This document shows, in pieces, positions 17,301 to 24,100 of a stretch of 54,750 nucleotides of DNA. Source of the DNA: a virus; IMG/VR virus record IMGVR_UViG_3300011113_000434, positions 1 to 54,750 of that record, one strand, 5' to 3'. The translations under genes and the position numbers were made by a program. A model generated the notes under the pieces. That model was not told where the DNA came from, did no database searches, and worked only from the letters and a program-made list of their open reading frames with translations. Each line of letters begins with the position of its first letter. The first letter of the stretch is position 1.

Positions 17301-19529
17301 GATCTTTTCCCAGACAGAGGCAAGAACTTTACTATTACCAGTATTCCAAGTGCAAATCAAATTGTAACTAATGTTGGCGTTTCTACAATAAACCATAATT
17401 ATGTTGGTGATGGATATGCATATGCTGTTAAGAGAACTGGTCCATATTCTGTAACAAGGGTACTAAGTAATACTCAATTTGAAACTAATGTTTATACTGT
17501 TGGATTTGCTCATACTTATGTAAGTGGTGGTGAAGTTTCTAAGTATTATAGTTTCCAACCAGGATCTGGTTATAGAGGAGAAATTGGAGTTGCTTTAAGT
17601 TCTCCAACTGGTAGTGGTGCAAACATTACAGCGTTTGCTGGAATTGGTGGAACCCTAGGATTTAAGATTAATTCTGCTGGATCTGGATACGGATTTGATA
17701 ATACCTACGTTACTATTCCTGAACCATCTTATGAGAATGTTCAAATTAAGGGGGTTTCAAGAGTTGGTATTGGATCCACAACTGAAACTGGAATTGGTCT
17801 GCTACTATCTCTTGAAGTTGGTGCAGCAGCAACAACTGGAATTGGATCAGATACTTGTGAAATTACAAACTTTAGAATTAGCAGACCTGGTTATGCATTC
17901 CAATTAGGAGATGTATTCACTGCTGTTGGATTAGTAACTGCTAAAAATCTAGTATCTCCTATTAATCAATTTGAGTTAACGGTTACTAATCTTTATTCTG
18001 ATTCATTTGCTGCTTGGCAATTTGGTGAACTAGACTTTATTGATTCTATTAAACCTCTACAGGATGGATCTAGAACGAGATTCCCACTACTTTATAATGG
18101 TCAACTTCTAAGTTTTGAAATTAATGCCAATGATCCAGATTCTTCTCAGATTGATCTTAATGCTGTTCTACTGATTTATATCAATGGTGTACCACAAACC
18201 CCAGGTGTAGCATATCAATTTGATGGAGGAACATCATTTACATTTACAACACCACCATCAGAAGAAGCCGATGTTGCTATTTTCTTCTACAGAGGAACAA
18301 GAAATAGTGATAGTATATTTGTAAATGTTAATGAAACTATTAAACCTGGAGATATTATTCAAATTGGTAAAAATAATGATATCAGAACTACTGTAGAACA
18401 ATATCCAAGAGTTGTATATGACATTAGTTCGGCTGATAAAGTGCAAACAAATCTATATGCAGATATTGGAATTGATGATACAAACTATAAACCAGTTAAT
18501 TGGAGAAAACAAAAAGTAGACCAAATTCTTGGTGGTGAATATGTCTATAAGACTAGAGATTCTTTAGAGTCTTCAGTATATCCAACTGGAAAGATTATTA
18601 AAAATCTCTCAGCAACAGATATAGATTTATTTGTTGATGATGCTAGATTCTTTAATTATGAAGAAAATGAATCTGTTATTGCAATTGGTGATTTTGATTT
18701 GATATTAACTAATACACCAGAAGATCCTGTTGCCGCTAGATTAACTGCAAATGTTTCTACCGCAGGAACAGTTAGCTCTTTAACCGTTGCTAACGGTGGA
18801 AGTGGATATAGTTCAGGAACTGCTACAGTTAAGATTGCTGCTCCAAAGAGCATTGGAATTGGAATTGGAACAACAGCAGTTGCAACCGTAACCGTGCTTA
18901 ATGGAACAATTGTAAGTGCAACCGTTACTAATGGTGGATTTGGATACTCACAATCAAAACCACCTGCGGTTATCGCTTCGGTTCAGAAAGCATATTATGA
19001 GAATATTACAAATGTAACCAGTGTTCTAGGATTCTCTGGAATTATAACTGGTATTACAACAACCTCAGGAACTGGTGGCCACCCATTAGCACTAAAACTG
19101 TTCTTAAATACAAGTACTTCATTTGCTTCACTATTAGATAATTATCCAATTTACGTTTTTGATACTGCTGTTGGAAGAGGTGTAACTTCTGTAGATGGTG
19201 GAAATAATTCTGTGGTTGGTGTTGGAACAACTTTTGCAGACAATATTTACTATGTACACTCAATAACACGTTATGGCGTAAATGCAGAAATTATTACAAA
19301 TATTCACAGTGGAACATCTGTTGTTGGACTGGCGACAACAGGAAGTACTACAAACCCTGTTGGTAAATTCTCTTGGGGTAAATTTGGTGGATTCACTAGA
19401 GGATCTACTGCAGTTTCAATTGGTATAACTGGATTAACAGTCAGTTCTGGATTATCAACATTCCCAACTGTCCAAAGAAGAGGATATGGATTGAGAGATC
19501 ATGGTGGATTGAGAAAAATTCTTGTTTAA
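5358..19529 (+). CDS. giant (4723 aa) baseplate/tail-associated protein in the gp7 position
   Basis: One uninterrupted frame follows gp6 where T4 has gene 7, so its N-terminus (about 1-250, containing FIREARSFYQAKGTEESFRI) is probably the wedge-attached part. T4 gp7 has about 1030 residues; this is over four times longer. Most of the rest is a mosaic of beta modules. These are GSGY-type repeats, a D-E-M...RG..GT..H module (about 98-136, 1543-1575, 3346-3398), a GD.V.Y...YYV..D...L module, and a YHYH domain (about 1195-1285, with IIGWAYDGNPIYGPYGY). Residues about 3640-4045 are a tandem duplication. The C-terminus ends RGYGLRDHGGLRKILV. It has no signal peptide or obvious enzyme motif. The likely role is a large peripheral baseplate structure for host contact. 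The gp7 identity is inferred from position. Confidence 0.75.
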   Translation: MISTGFDARVKINQIIESQLPEFLLSESPKSIEFFKQYYISQEFTGGSYDIAENLDQYLKLDNLTPEVITASTSLSSNITSNSGVVTVTSTKGFPSEYGLLKIDDEIITYTGLTTNTFTGCIRGFSGISSYHSETNPEELVFSSTDAASHSSGSTVENLSVAFLKEFYKKLKYSLTPGLEDEDFVPDLNVGNFIREARSFYQAKGTEESFRILFNVLYGYTPKVINLDNLLLRPSSAAFLRREVIIAEKISGNPNNLIGQTIYKSTDLKTKASVSNVEILTRGQKTYYRLDLFVGFSDADVVEGNFTISPKSRVIDSVSIGSSVITVDSTIGFDQSGTVICGNNTITYLDKTINQFLGCSGVDFAISPATDIRSDEVYYGYEDGDINAKSEIRITGVLSDFTELNNIEEVIVGEKILVKNLGESISNPDSANQSYKQLFANSWIYNTSSRFNILNISGSTFTLGTEIDDSSLKVGDHVDILIRNTQTIVVSDAIVANINKSNKQIILNNIISFSPVSSIDYDIRRKINKASSNAAEIEYGNNQIVSDVQNVYNELDEYFYVASNSLPSYPIEIEFTEASISDAIGGGSLQGLDVNTETYSIISFAQAVPFITGDEVVYSSQNSDIPGLVSGSTYFVKVLPLTNQIKLYASRSFIEIDDYVMFYETLIAGSHTFTLSSQKNRKVFPQKLLRKFPLSQNIKNGSNEKTNTGSIGLLVNGVEIINYKSDEKVYYGPIDNIKVFNQGENYDVINPPTIEVAAPSSGVQALIRPVVSGIVTDVVVDPQDFDIADVTSVTITGGNGSGCQLQPILEDRYRTVSFDARVTTQSGGVDINQETITFLTNHNFKNGEPIVYSNNGNQNLGVATYFGGNFDQSRYLVNGGTYYAKLFSNNTIRLHPTLTDFISGINTVGFSTINAVGIHKFRTFNSRKTLRAIKVLNSGSGYENRKLYAKPSAVSLSQDWISFDNHNFKDGDLVTYSTTGSAISGLSTSNQYYVIKYDSDTFRLANAGIGGTISSNYARGSYVKLNSQGSGYHIFSYPEISLNVNVSFASSTAGIITATPVIRGKIVDAYLYENGSGYGSKTINLHKKPQISIKTGTGAELKAFVVNGIIVSVQVLAAGSNYNAAPDLVVNGEGIGAVLRAKVSGGSITDVIVINGGSNYVQNTTSVSVQPPGKNAFIDISVRSLTINYANRFGKETLLPSENNVGYGWIGYSTSIALDQFSDDGANHSPIIGWAYDGNPIYGPYGYSDPEDSASTIKLLKTGYTLNPSIITNRPSGFSPGFFVEDYIYDDSGDLDYHNGRYTKTPEFPNGVYAYFTGISTNVATNELDPSFPYFIGDTYRSTVIQDNFLNLNQTFDFNSSNLIRNTYPYKVNQDYADNDFIIESNEVTNQSLIVESTTKGSINSYEILEAGDGYAMGESAVFDNSGTNGGGLSAEVSSLKGKTIANIQTQTQIYNNVVFTWKDKTSVEATVSPYHTLLDQENVSISGLSTYVPKLTGSHSVGVSTESIVVFKEIPANSVSGLVTDIYVSRVSNTISIGSTLGIGTEFMSVLNIFKDQNVLRVKRGVTGTAHTDRTRIDILANKLTVPISINHFDGYLNDKFYFNPKYSIGIGRTDGISSLVKVSIGETSQDVSVLSRSIYAPNHPFKNNQRVVLSIPPGSSPISVANTSGGAAFTIPYTGVSTQTLYVVNKSPNSIGLVTEFSTTSYIVSFGSTLAVTNAEYSNVTGILTVTTSTPHSFSPGFSLASLSSLVFGQVSPNDAYTTTQYTLWADVLFDKEDEIFIVNTPSGLLPTGTFAVLSTPNVNTFTVNVGTSLTAFGYSYGGSVLGFTSFTVYNSDGLYFLNNGSDNYEYLLRSDYTEVTGKIEKNKTVVSISTDHGLKNGDNITLTVKPNLTVGIGTSSFVKVKINSTEGKILINPIGFGSVGISTFSGVINIPSHGYATGDKVFYNASDEIASGLTTSSYYVYRIDNDNIKLSESYKDVISNPPTTISIASTGGKNQELSLINPPISAIKGNNLKFDLSDSSLVGYKLKIYYDVDLANEFISIGGSSFTVANYGTVGVTTNAALIIEYSDTIPSKLFYALEKSGYISTSDKEVVNSSQISFVDSLYNGSYKIVGVGSTTFELSLAQKPERSQYTINECRELKYTTTSLNARGGVDKMKIVFGGFGYKRLPLFQYINSDTGINANINILSDNIGNIKDIRILDQGFEYASDKTLRPEALISPLLTLVDNTEITSVEVLDGGKNYTSAPNIVIYNPSTDEIVNSGYLKANTYSNSVSNVEIIDVPKGLNAVVHELYAVDNTNGVGINTIISGPGVVTCFLSTPAIGFSTAPFAVGDVIFVEGIQNNTSQGDGFNSIDHNFTFFTVNKFVNTVPARLEYDISVATNNPGLAKTDQFSFANIVKKSDLPRFRITQAESKFKLGETIAVKNSNGSFTIQDLIVTDFRSNKIKILGEYELVTGDIIKGQISGSIAEIENTSPNKGRFETDYSLRKDFGWSDDVGKLNEDYQVIPDNDYYQNLSYTVKSPLEYEELITPVNRLLHSTGMKNFADTQVSTSSTLSIQSEDVTSLALIDIINEESVEEIKNLDLGLDVDVLVDGSQKSKFFKFKNRKLADYIECRTNRVLLIDDISTQFSNSNLNEGGYADIYNYSETYARFLVQIKDTNERFMQLSELIVLYTDSEVLIEGIKDAKTFTLEKGSLYNKANPIGNLDGNIDQFDNLTLRFTPQSTFIDDYDIKILVNKFNTTVGGGSSINNYGAVSLNSRSKQVGSGTSETIIEFDSTKVDGFHGTIHVLDLENNEMNFYEVYSYTDRTDVYMSEYYFDNQKATTSASTNVLGTFTSYLSGGVLKLDFDNNKTLTNKLVRARIVGFGSTALGIGTYRFALPGQPQERSARYDSSVVHTVGASSTTVVGVASDIISSVKSYVRVSAGNTSALHQVMMMHDGREIYVLQYPFLSIGSTTGIGTFGGQFVSDLVRLNFYPDSNITGVVTITSFNEKLYAFADRQNKAPDFVYGPETDSLVLSEYNGTQGDRINRLDFTASYQGYPIFSKSFDPGDSAQLNLATGIFTIKNHFFQTNEKLNYQSASTFVGVNPVSVGIGSTLVGGVTFTGDFISGFSTITGVSTSTGLLVGQTVIGPGVQNNTTIVSIGQTFRWFRGNVSTGSTVITGIANTAIMVVGSGIFSGNGTNLGTLISIGINSISASTTLPVGTGVTYYINALGIGVSLSKVSTATTFRQTYTSGIVTTICPSTVYAIKLDNDRFKLTGTQGSGIAFTFTSAGSGNAHKLTMDKRLEKSLICIDNVNQYPLAFTPISYKLANNSGQIGAANTVFGISGISSIRVNDVLKVDNEFMKILSFGYGSSTTGPISGIGTFLLMSVERGFSGTIATAHLDNADARIYRGAYNIEESTIYFTAAPLGSGVNVLDSSNLKRPVSKFDGRVYLRKDYTTNKIYDDISDSFTGIAQTFRLRNQGNSTTGVEAGSGVVFVNEMFQTPTTGNNAGNNYALQENSGNTNVIFTGITSSDGSIVKSLVDVNQNQLPRGGIIISLGSTPGLGYAPLKGAQVGIITGPSGQITNIVSVATTGSYSSMTGFSYNQVTGVATVSTAASHGLLVNDQISFRNIKLECPDGYAGLGTVGISSLFYSNVTGFMTVTTSSPHKLATGMNIRLRNLRFDCPIGVGGTIGIVTAQYSKATGVLTVTTNYAHGLGIGGTVQLRELQFSCTGPSGITTTIFPDGTRGYFFPVNNVGSTTSFTTNVGTSTITHNYQRGGYVRVGVTTDLFPDGSRGYIFTVASIVGPNTFGVNVGTSTIRHNYINGGTIESGITTNIFPDSRGVPFSISNFQYHKTTGVSTITFNSNHNFKLSDTIKIVNARFDCPIAAGTTIGITSAQYSKTTGILTVTTATPHGLGVGGTTRIFAMNFSCPPGSSGITTTVFPDGTRGYFFPVNLVGFPTQFTTNVGTSTITHNYVNGGYIQIGITTDLFPDRGKNFTITSIPSANQIVTNVGVSTINHNYVGDGYAYAVKRTGPYSVTRVLSNTQFETNVYTVGFAHTYVSGGEVSKYYSFQPGSGYRGEIGVALSSPTGSGANITAFAGIGGTLGFKINSAGSGYGFDNTYVTIPEPSYENVQIKGVSRVGIGSTTETGIGLLLSLEVGAAATTGIGSDTCEITNFRISRPGYAFQLGDVFTAVGLVTAKNLVSPINQFELTVTNLYSDSFAAWQFGELDFIDSIKPLQDGSRTRFPLLYNGQLLSFEINANDPDSSQIDLNAVLLIYINGVPQTPGVAYQFDGGTSFTFTTPPSEEADVAIFFYRGTRNSDSIFVNVNETIKPGDIIQIGKNNDIRTTVEQYPRVVYDISSADKVQTNLYADIGIDDTNYKPVNWRKQKVDQILGGEYVYKTRDSLESSVYPTGKIIKNLSATDIDLFVDDARFFNYEENESVIAIGDFDLILTNTPEDPVAARLTANVSTAGTVSSLTVANGGSGYSSGTATVKIAAPKSIGIGIGTTAVATVTVLNGTIVSATVTNGGFGYSQSKPPAVIASVQKAYYENITNVTSVLGFSGIITGITTTSGTGGHPLALKLFLNTSTSFASLLDNYPIYVFDTAVGRGVTSVDGGNNSVVGVGTTFADNIYYVHSITRYGVNAEIITNIHSGTSVVGLATTGSTTNPVGKFSWGKFGGFTRGSTAVSIGITGLTVSSGLSTFPTVQRRGYGLRDHGGLRKILV
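16280..17490 (+). repeat. ~606-bp tandem duplication inside the giant baseplate gene
   Basis: Two consecutive units (about 16280-16885 and 16886-17490) encode the same series: Y-x-x-TG-x-x-TVTT-x-x-x-HGL, F-x-CP, SGITTT-x-FPDGTRGYFFPVN, FTTNVGTSTITHNY, then a GITTDLFPD strand. A 39-base stretch starting at 16557 recurs exactly at 17163. Another (AGATTTGATTGTCCAATTG) lies at 16374 and 16977. The 606- and 603-base offsets show a one-codon indel. A partial third unit precedes them from about 16130. Confidence 0.75.
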
Positions 19530-19535
19530 TACAAG

Positions 19536-19543
19536 CATAAATA
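19536..19543 (+). promoter_or_regulatory. T4-type late promoter CATAAATA (gp8)
   Basis: One mismatch from the T4 late octamer, in the 32-base gap between the giant gene and gp8 and ending 18 bases before the gp8 start. Confidence 0.55.
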
Positions 19544-19561
19544 TAGAAAAAAGACAATAAT

Positions 19562-21115
19562 ATGGCCGCAATTGTCACCGACCAGTTCAGGATACTAAAC
19601 GCTAGTAATTTTATTGATTCAGTTGCTGACTCAAATAACTCATATTATGTTTTTGTTGGATTGCCAAATCCGACTCAAGTTGGATTTGGTAGAACTAGTG
19701 ATTGGAATTCTAACGTTTTAGATCCTGTAGATAATATAAATTATAACAACCATTCTTCCGATACAATGCTATTCGGAAAAAAGGTAACTATTTCGAACGT
19801 AAAAAGATTAGTTAGAAGAGTAGATTGGACTCAAGGAACAAGATACGAAATGTATCGCCATGATTACAGTATCAATACACCTTCTCCAGTTACTCAGTCA
19901 TCTAGATTATATGATGCAAATTATTATGTTTTGAATGCAGATTATAGAGTTTATATTTGTATTGACAACGGTTCTTCGGGAATCAATACAGCAGGTAATG
20001 CATCTCAAGATGAACCAACTTTTACAGATTTAGAACCATCAAAAGCTGGTGAAAGTGGTGATGGTTACATTTGGAAATATTTGTTTACTGTTTCTCCTAG
20101 TGACATCATTAAGTTTGATTCAACTGATTATATTTGTGTCCCTAATGATTGGTCTATTTCTACAGATGCTCAAGTTCAAGCGATCAGAGATAATGGGGAT
20201 TCATCTATAAATGAGAATCAGATTAAAAAAGTTTATATTGAACGGCAAGGTGAAAATTATTCCAGTGGATTAGGACAAGAAGTAAATATTGTTGGTGATG
20301 GAACTGGTGCGAAGGTTGTTTTGGATGTAGTTAGTGGAAAAATTACAAATGCTGTAGTTTCTTCTGGTGGGAAAGGATACACATATGGCATGGTTGATCT
20401 CGGAACATTGAATGCTAATGTTATTCCAGCAAAAGCGGCAAAATTAATTCCTATTATACCACCATCTAAAGGTCATGGTTATGATTTATATAAAGAATTA
20501 GGAACTGATAGAATTCTCGTTTATGCTAGATTTGATGATTCTACCAAAGATTTTCCAATTGATACAAAATTTGCTCAAATTGGTTTAGTCAAGAATCCGA
20601 CTTCAATTGGTTCAACAACACTCTACACTGAAAATCAATTTTCATCATTATACGCACTTAAATTTAGTTCAACTAGTGGCACCTTAAGTGTTGGAGATAA
20701 AATTAGCCAACCAGTGACTGGTGGAATAGCAAATGGTTACGTTGCATCATATGATACTGAGACTAAGGTAGTTAAATATATTAGAGATAGATCTTTATTC
20801 TTCAATCAAACATCTTTAGATCAAAGTGATTACGTTGGTGTAACCACTAGTGCTAAAGTTTTTAATTTTGAATCTTCATCAACAATTGTTACATCTAATG
20901 CTGGATTCTCTGGATCTATTGATTTGAATTTTACTGGTATTACAACAAATCCAACAGGAAATAAAGTTATTAACTTAGGAGTTGTTTTCACTGGTGGGGT
21001 GGCACAACCAGAAATAAATAAAACATCTGGTGACATAATTTACTTGGACAATCGTCCGTTGATTTCAAGAAACTCTAGACAAAAAGAAGACGTTAAAATT
21101 ATCCTGGAATTTTAA
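19562..21115 (+). CDS. 8: baseplate wedge protein gp8
   Basis: gp8 is a dimeric wedge component bound to gp6/gp7 in T4. The N-terminal half carries the family pattern: FIDSVADSNNSYYVFVG, a W-x-x-G-x-x-Y-x-x-Y-x-x-D motif (VDWTQGTRYEMYRHDYS), NYYVLNADYRVYIC and GDGYIWKYLFTVSPSD (about 165-181). At 517 residues it is longer than T4 gp8 (334). Part of the extra length is a GSGY-type beta segment at about 223-280 (YIERQGENYSSG ... VSSGGKGYTYGM), the same module as in the neighbouring giant proteins and gp14. It has its own late promoter and lies three bases before the next gene. Confidence 0.9.
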   Translation: MAAIVTDQFRILNASNFIDSVADSNNSYYVFVGLPNPTQVGFGRTSDWNSNVLDPVDNINYNNHSSDTMLFGKKVTISNVKRLVRRVDWTQGTRYEMYRHDYSINTPSPVTQSSRLYDANYYVLNADYRVYICIDNGSSGINTAGNASQDEPTFTDLEPSKAGESGDGYIWKYLFTVSPSDIIKFDSTDYICVPNDWSISTDAQVQAIRDNGDSSINENQIKKVYIERQGENYSSGLGQEVNIVGDGTGAKVVLDVVSGKITNAVVSSGGKGYTYGMVDLGTLNANVIPAKAAKLIPIIPPSKGHGYDLYKELGTDRILVYARFDDSTKDFPIDTKFAQIGLVKNPTSIGSTTLYTENQFSSLYALKFSSTSGTLSVGDKISQPVTGGIANGYVASYDTETKVVKYIRDRSLFFNQTSLDQSDYVGVTTSAKVFNFESSSTIVTSNAGFSGSIDLNFTGITTNPTGNKVINLGVVFTGGVAQPEINKTSGDIIYLDNRPLISRNSRQKEDVKIILEF

Positions 21116-21118
21116 AAA

Positions 21119-24100
21119 ATGCCACAGAAAACGAATCTTAATATTAATCCTTATTATGATGATTTTGATAAGTATAATAATTTCTATAGGGTATTATTTA
21201 AACCAGGATACCCTGTTCAAGCTAGAGAATTAACAACTTTACAATCGATCCTTCAAAATCAGGTTGAGTCTTTTGGTAGTCATATTTTTAAAGAAGGATC
21301 AATGGTTATCCCTGGTGGGATTACCTATGATCTAAATTATTATGCAATCAAAATTAATCCTGATCATTTAGGTATTGATATTGCTCTTTATATTGATCAA
21401 TTAGTTGGATTAACTTTGGAAGGACAAACTTCTGGGGTTACTGCTACGGTTCTTGGATATCTTATCCCACCAGATGAGGGAGTAGAAACCCCAACCTTAT
21501 TTGTAAAATATAAAAATTCAAACAACGATGCTGAGTTTGATACTTTTAATGATAAAGAAGTATTAATAACTCAATCCACTATAACATATGGAAATACGTT
21601 AATAAACTCTGGAGAAACTGTAGCAACGGTATATCCTCTTAATGCGTCTGCTATTGGTTCAAGAGTTAATTTAGCAGCTGGAGTTTATTTTATTAGAGGA
21701 ACTTTTGTAGATGTTCAAAGTTCCACTGTGGTTTTAGATCCATATGAAAATACACCATCATATAGAGTTGGTCTAACAATCTTAGAAGAAATCGTCACAT
21801 CCTCAGATGACTCTTCATTATACGATAATGCAAAGGGATTTTCTAACTATGCTGCTCCAGGTGCAGATAGACTTAAAATCAGTGCAATTTTATCAAAAAA
21901 ATCTCTAACAGATTTTGATGATAAGAGTTTTGTTGAATTGTTGAGAATAGATAATGGCGAAGTTAAAAAATTACAAGATAAGAGTCAATATTCTATAATT
22001 AAAGATTATTTTGCAAAAAGAACTTTTGAAGAGTCTGGTGATTACTCAATAGGTAACTTTAAAGTTGAAGTAACAAACTCTCTAAATGATAGAATTTCAA
22101 GCAATGGAATTTATCTAGACGATCAAAAAACAGATTCTGGAAACACACCATCAGACGATTTGATGTGTGTTAAAGTATCATCTGGAAAAGCATATGTAAG
22201 AGGATTTGATATTGATAAAGTCAGTACAACTGTTTTAGATGTAGAAAAACCAAGAGATACAAGTACTGTTTCTTCTGCATTAGTTCCTTTTGAGCTAGGA
22301 AGTTTAGTAAGAGTTAATAATGTTTATGGAACTCCTTTTGTTGGAATTAATAATAATAGTAGCATAGTTTATTTACAAAATAGAAGAAAAGAAACAAATA
22401 CAGTTGGAAGTGGACTAACAATTGGACAAGCAAGAGTATATACTTACAATTTAACAGAATCACCATATAGTCAACCTTCTACACAGTGGGACTTATATCT
22501 CTTTGATATCCAAACTTATACTGTTATCACTCTTAACACCTCATTAACGCCTCAACAATGCCCACAATCCTCTTACATTAGAGGTGTAAGCAGTGGAGCA
22601 TCTGGATATGTTGCAGATTCAAATACAGGCGCAACAGTGACTCTTTTACAAACTGCTGGATCATTTATTGCAGGTGAACAAATATTAATCAATGAATCTT
22701 CCGAATTCAGTAGATCTATCCAAAGTGTAAAGGCTTATAATGCTGATGATATTAAATCAGTATATCAAAATAGTACTTCAATTACCACAAAACTAAAAAC
22801 TGCATTTACTGCAGATTTAGTATTACAAAAGTCTGTTCCACCAGGTTTTAATGCAACTGATGCTATTTTTATTGATAACACTGGAATTGCAACTTGTGCT
22901 GGCAAGTCTTTCTTAGGAATCAGAAGTGATGCTATCATTCGTTATCAGCGTCCAGGAATTGCAACAGAAACATATAGTAGAGTTCAATATGTTTCATCTG
23001 ATGGATTTACAATGAAACTAACTGGTATTACCAGTGTTGCTAATGTTTGTAATGGTGACCTTCCGATAGGAATTACAAGCACATTTAATGGACCATTTAA
23101 AATTGGTGTTCCAAAGATAAAACAAAATGATGAAGCATCTCTCTATGCTAGACTTACAAGTCAAAATATTGCATCAGTAAATTTAGGAAATTCTAATATT
23201 TTAATTAATAGTCAACTCACTGAACAATCAACATCCGCTGCTGGATCTTTGGTTGTTAATGTAAGCACAACTGGAATTAGTAGTGCATTTTTTGAAGCAT
23301 TTGATTATGACAGATATTCTGTTATTTACAGTGATGGGACTATAGAATCTTTAAGATCAGATCAAGTTGTTTTTGATCTTAATTCAACACAACTTACAAT
23401 TAACGGATTAAGAGCAAGTCAGACTAATAATGTTACTGTTAATACTACTGTAAGAAAAATTTCAGTTACAAATAAAGTAAAACAATTTTTAAGAAGTCAA
23501 AAACTTGATGTAACTAGAACTGTATCTGCAGCAACAGCAACTCTCTCTGGTTTATCAACAAGTCCATATTATGGAGTAAGAGTTGAAGACAGAGAAATTT
23601 CACTTAATGTTCCTGATGTTGTAAACGTTATTGCAGTTTATGAATCACTAAATCAAAATGCACCAATACTTGACAAATTGTCATTTGTTTCTGGATTGAA
23701 TTTGGATACTGCAACAATTTTAGGTGAGCAGATTGTTGGAAGTACAAGTGGAGCTATTGCACAATTAGCAACAAAAGTTCCTGGAGTTAATGGAACTCAA
23801 GTTGAATTTGTTTATTTAAATGACTCTAAATTCCAAGTTGGTGAGTTAGCAACATTTAAGGAATCTAATATTAGTGCAAATATTCAAACAATAACTCAAG
23901 GTACATATCTTGACATATCCGACAGATATGATTTGGATAAAGGGCAAAAAGAACAATATTATGATTACTCAAAGTTGGTAAGAAAATTAGGATCGGCAGA
24001 TCCAAAGAGAAGACTTTTAGTAATCTATAACAGATATGATGTTCCAGCTAGTGATACTGGTGACGTATTTACTGTAAATTCTTATCCATCAGAAAGATTT

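Noticed and set aside
16280-17490. CRISPR-like array
   Set aside because: The repeats are about 600 bases long, in frame and coding; no short palindromic repeats with unique spacers were seen anywhere.
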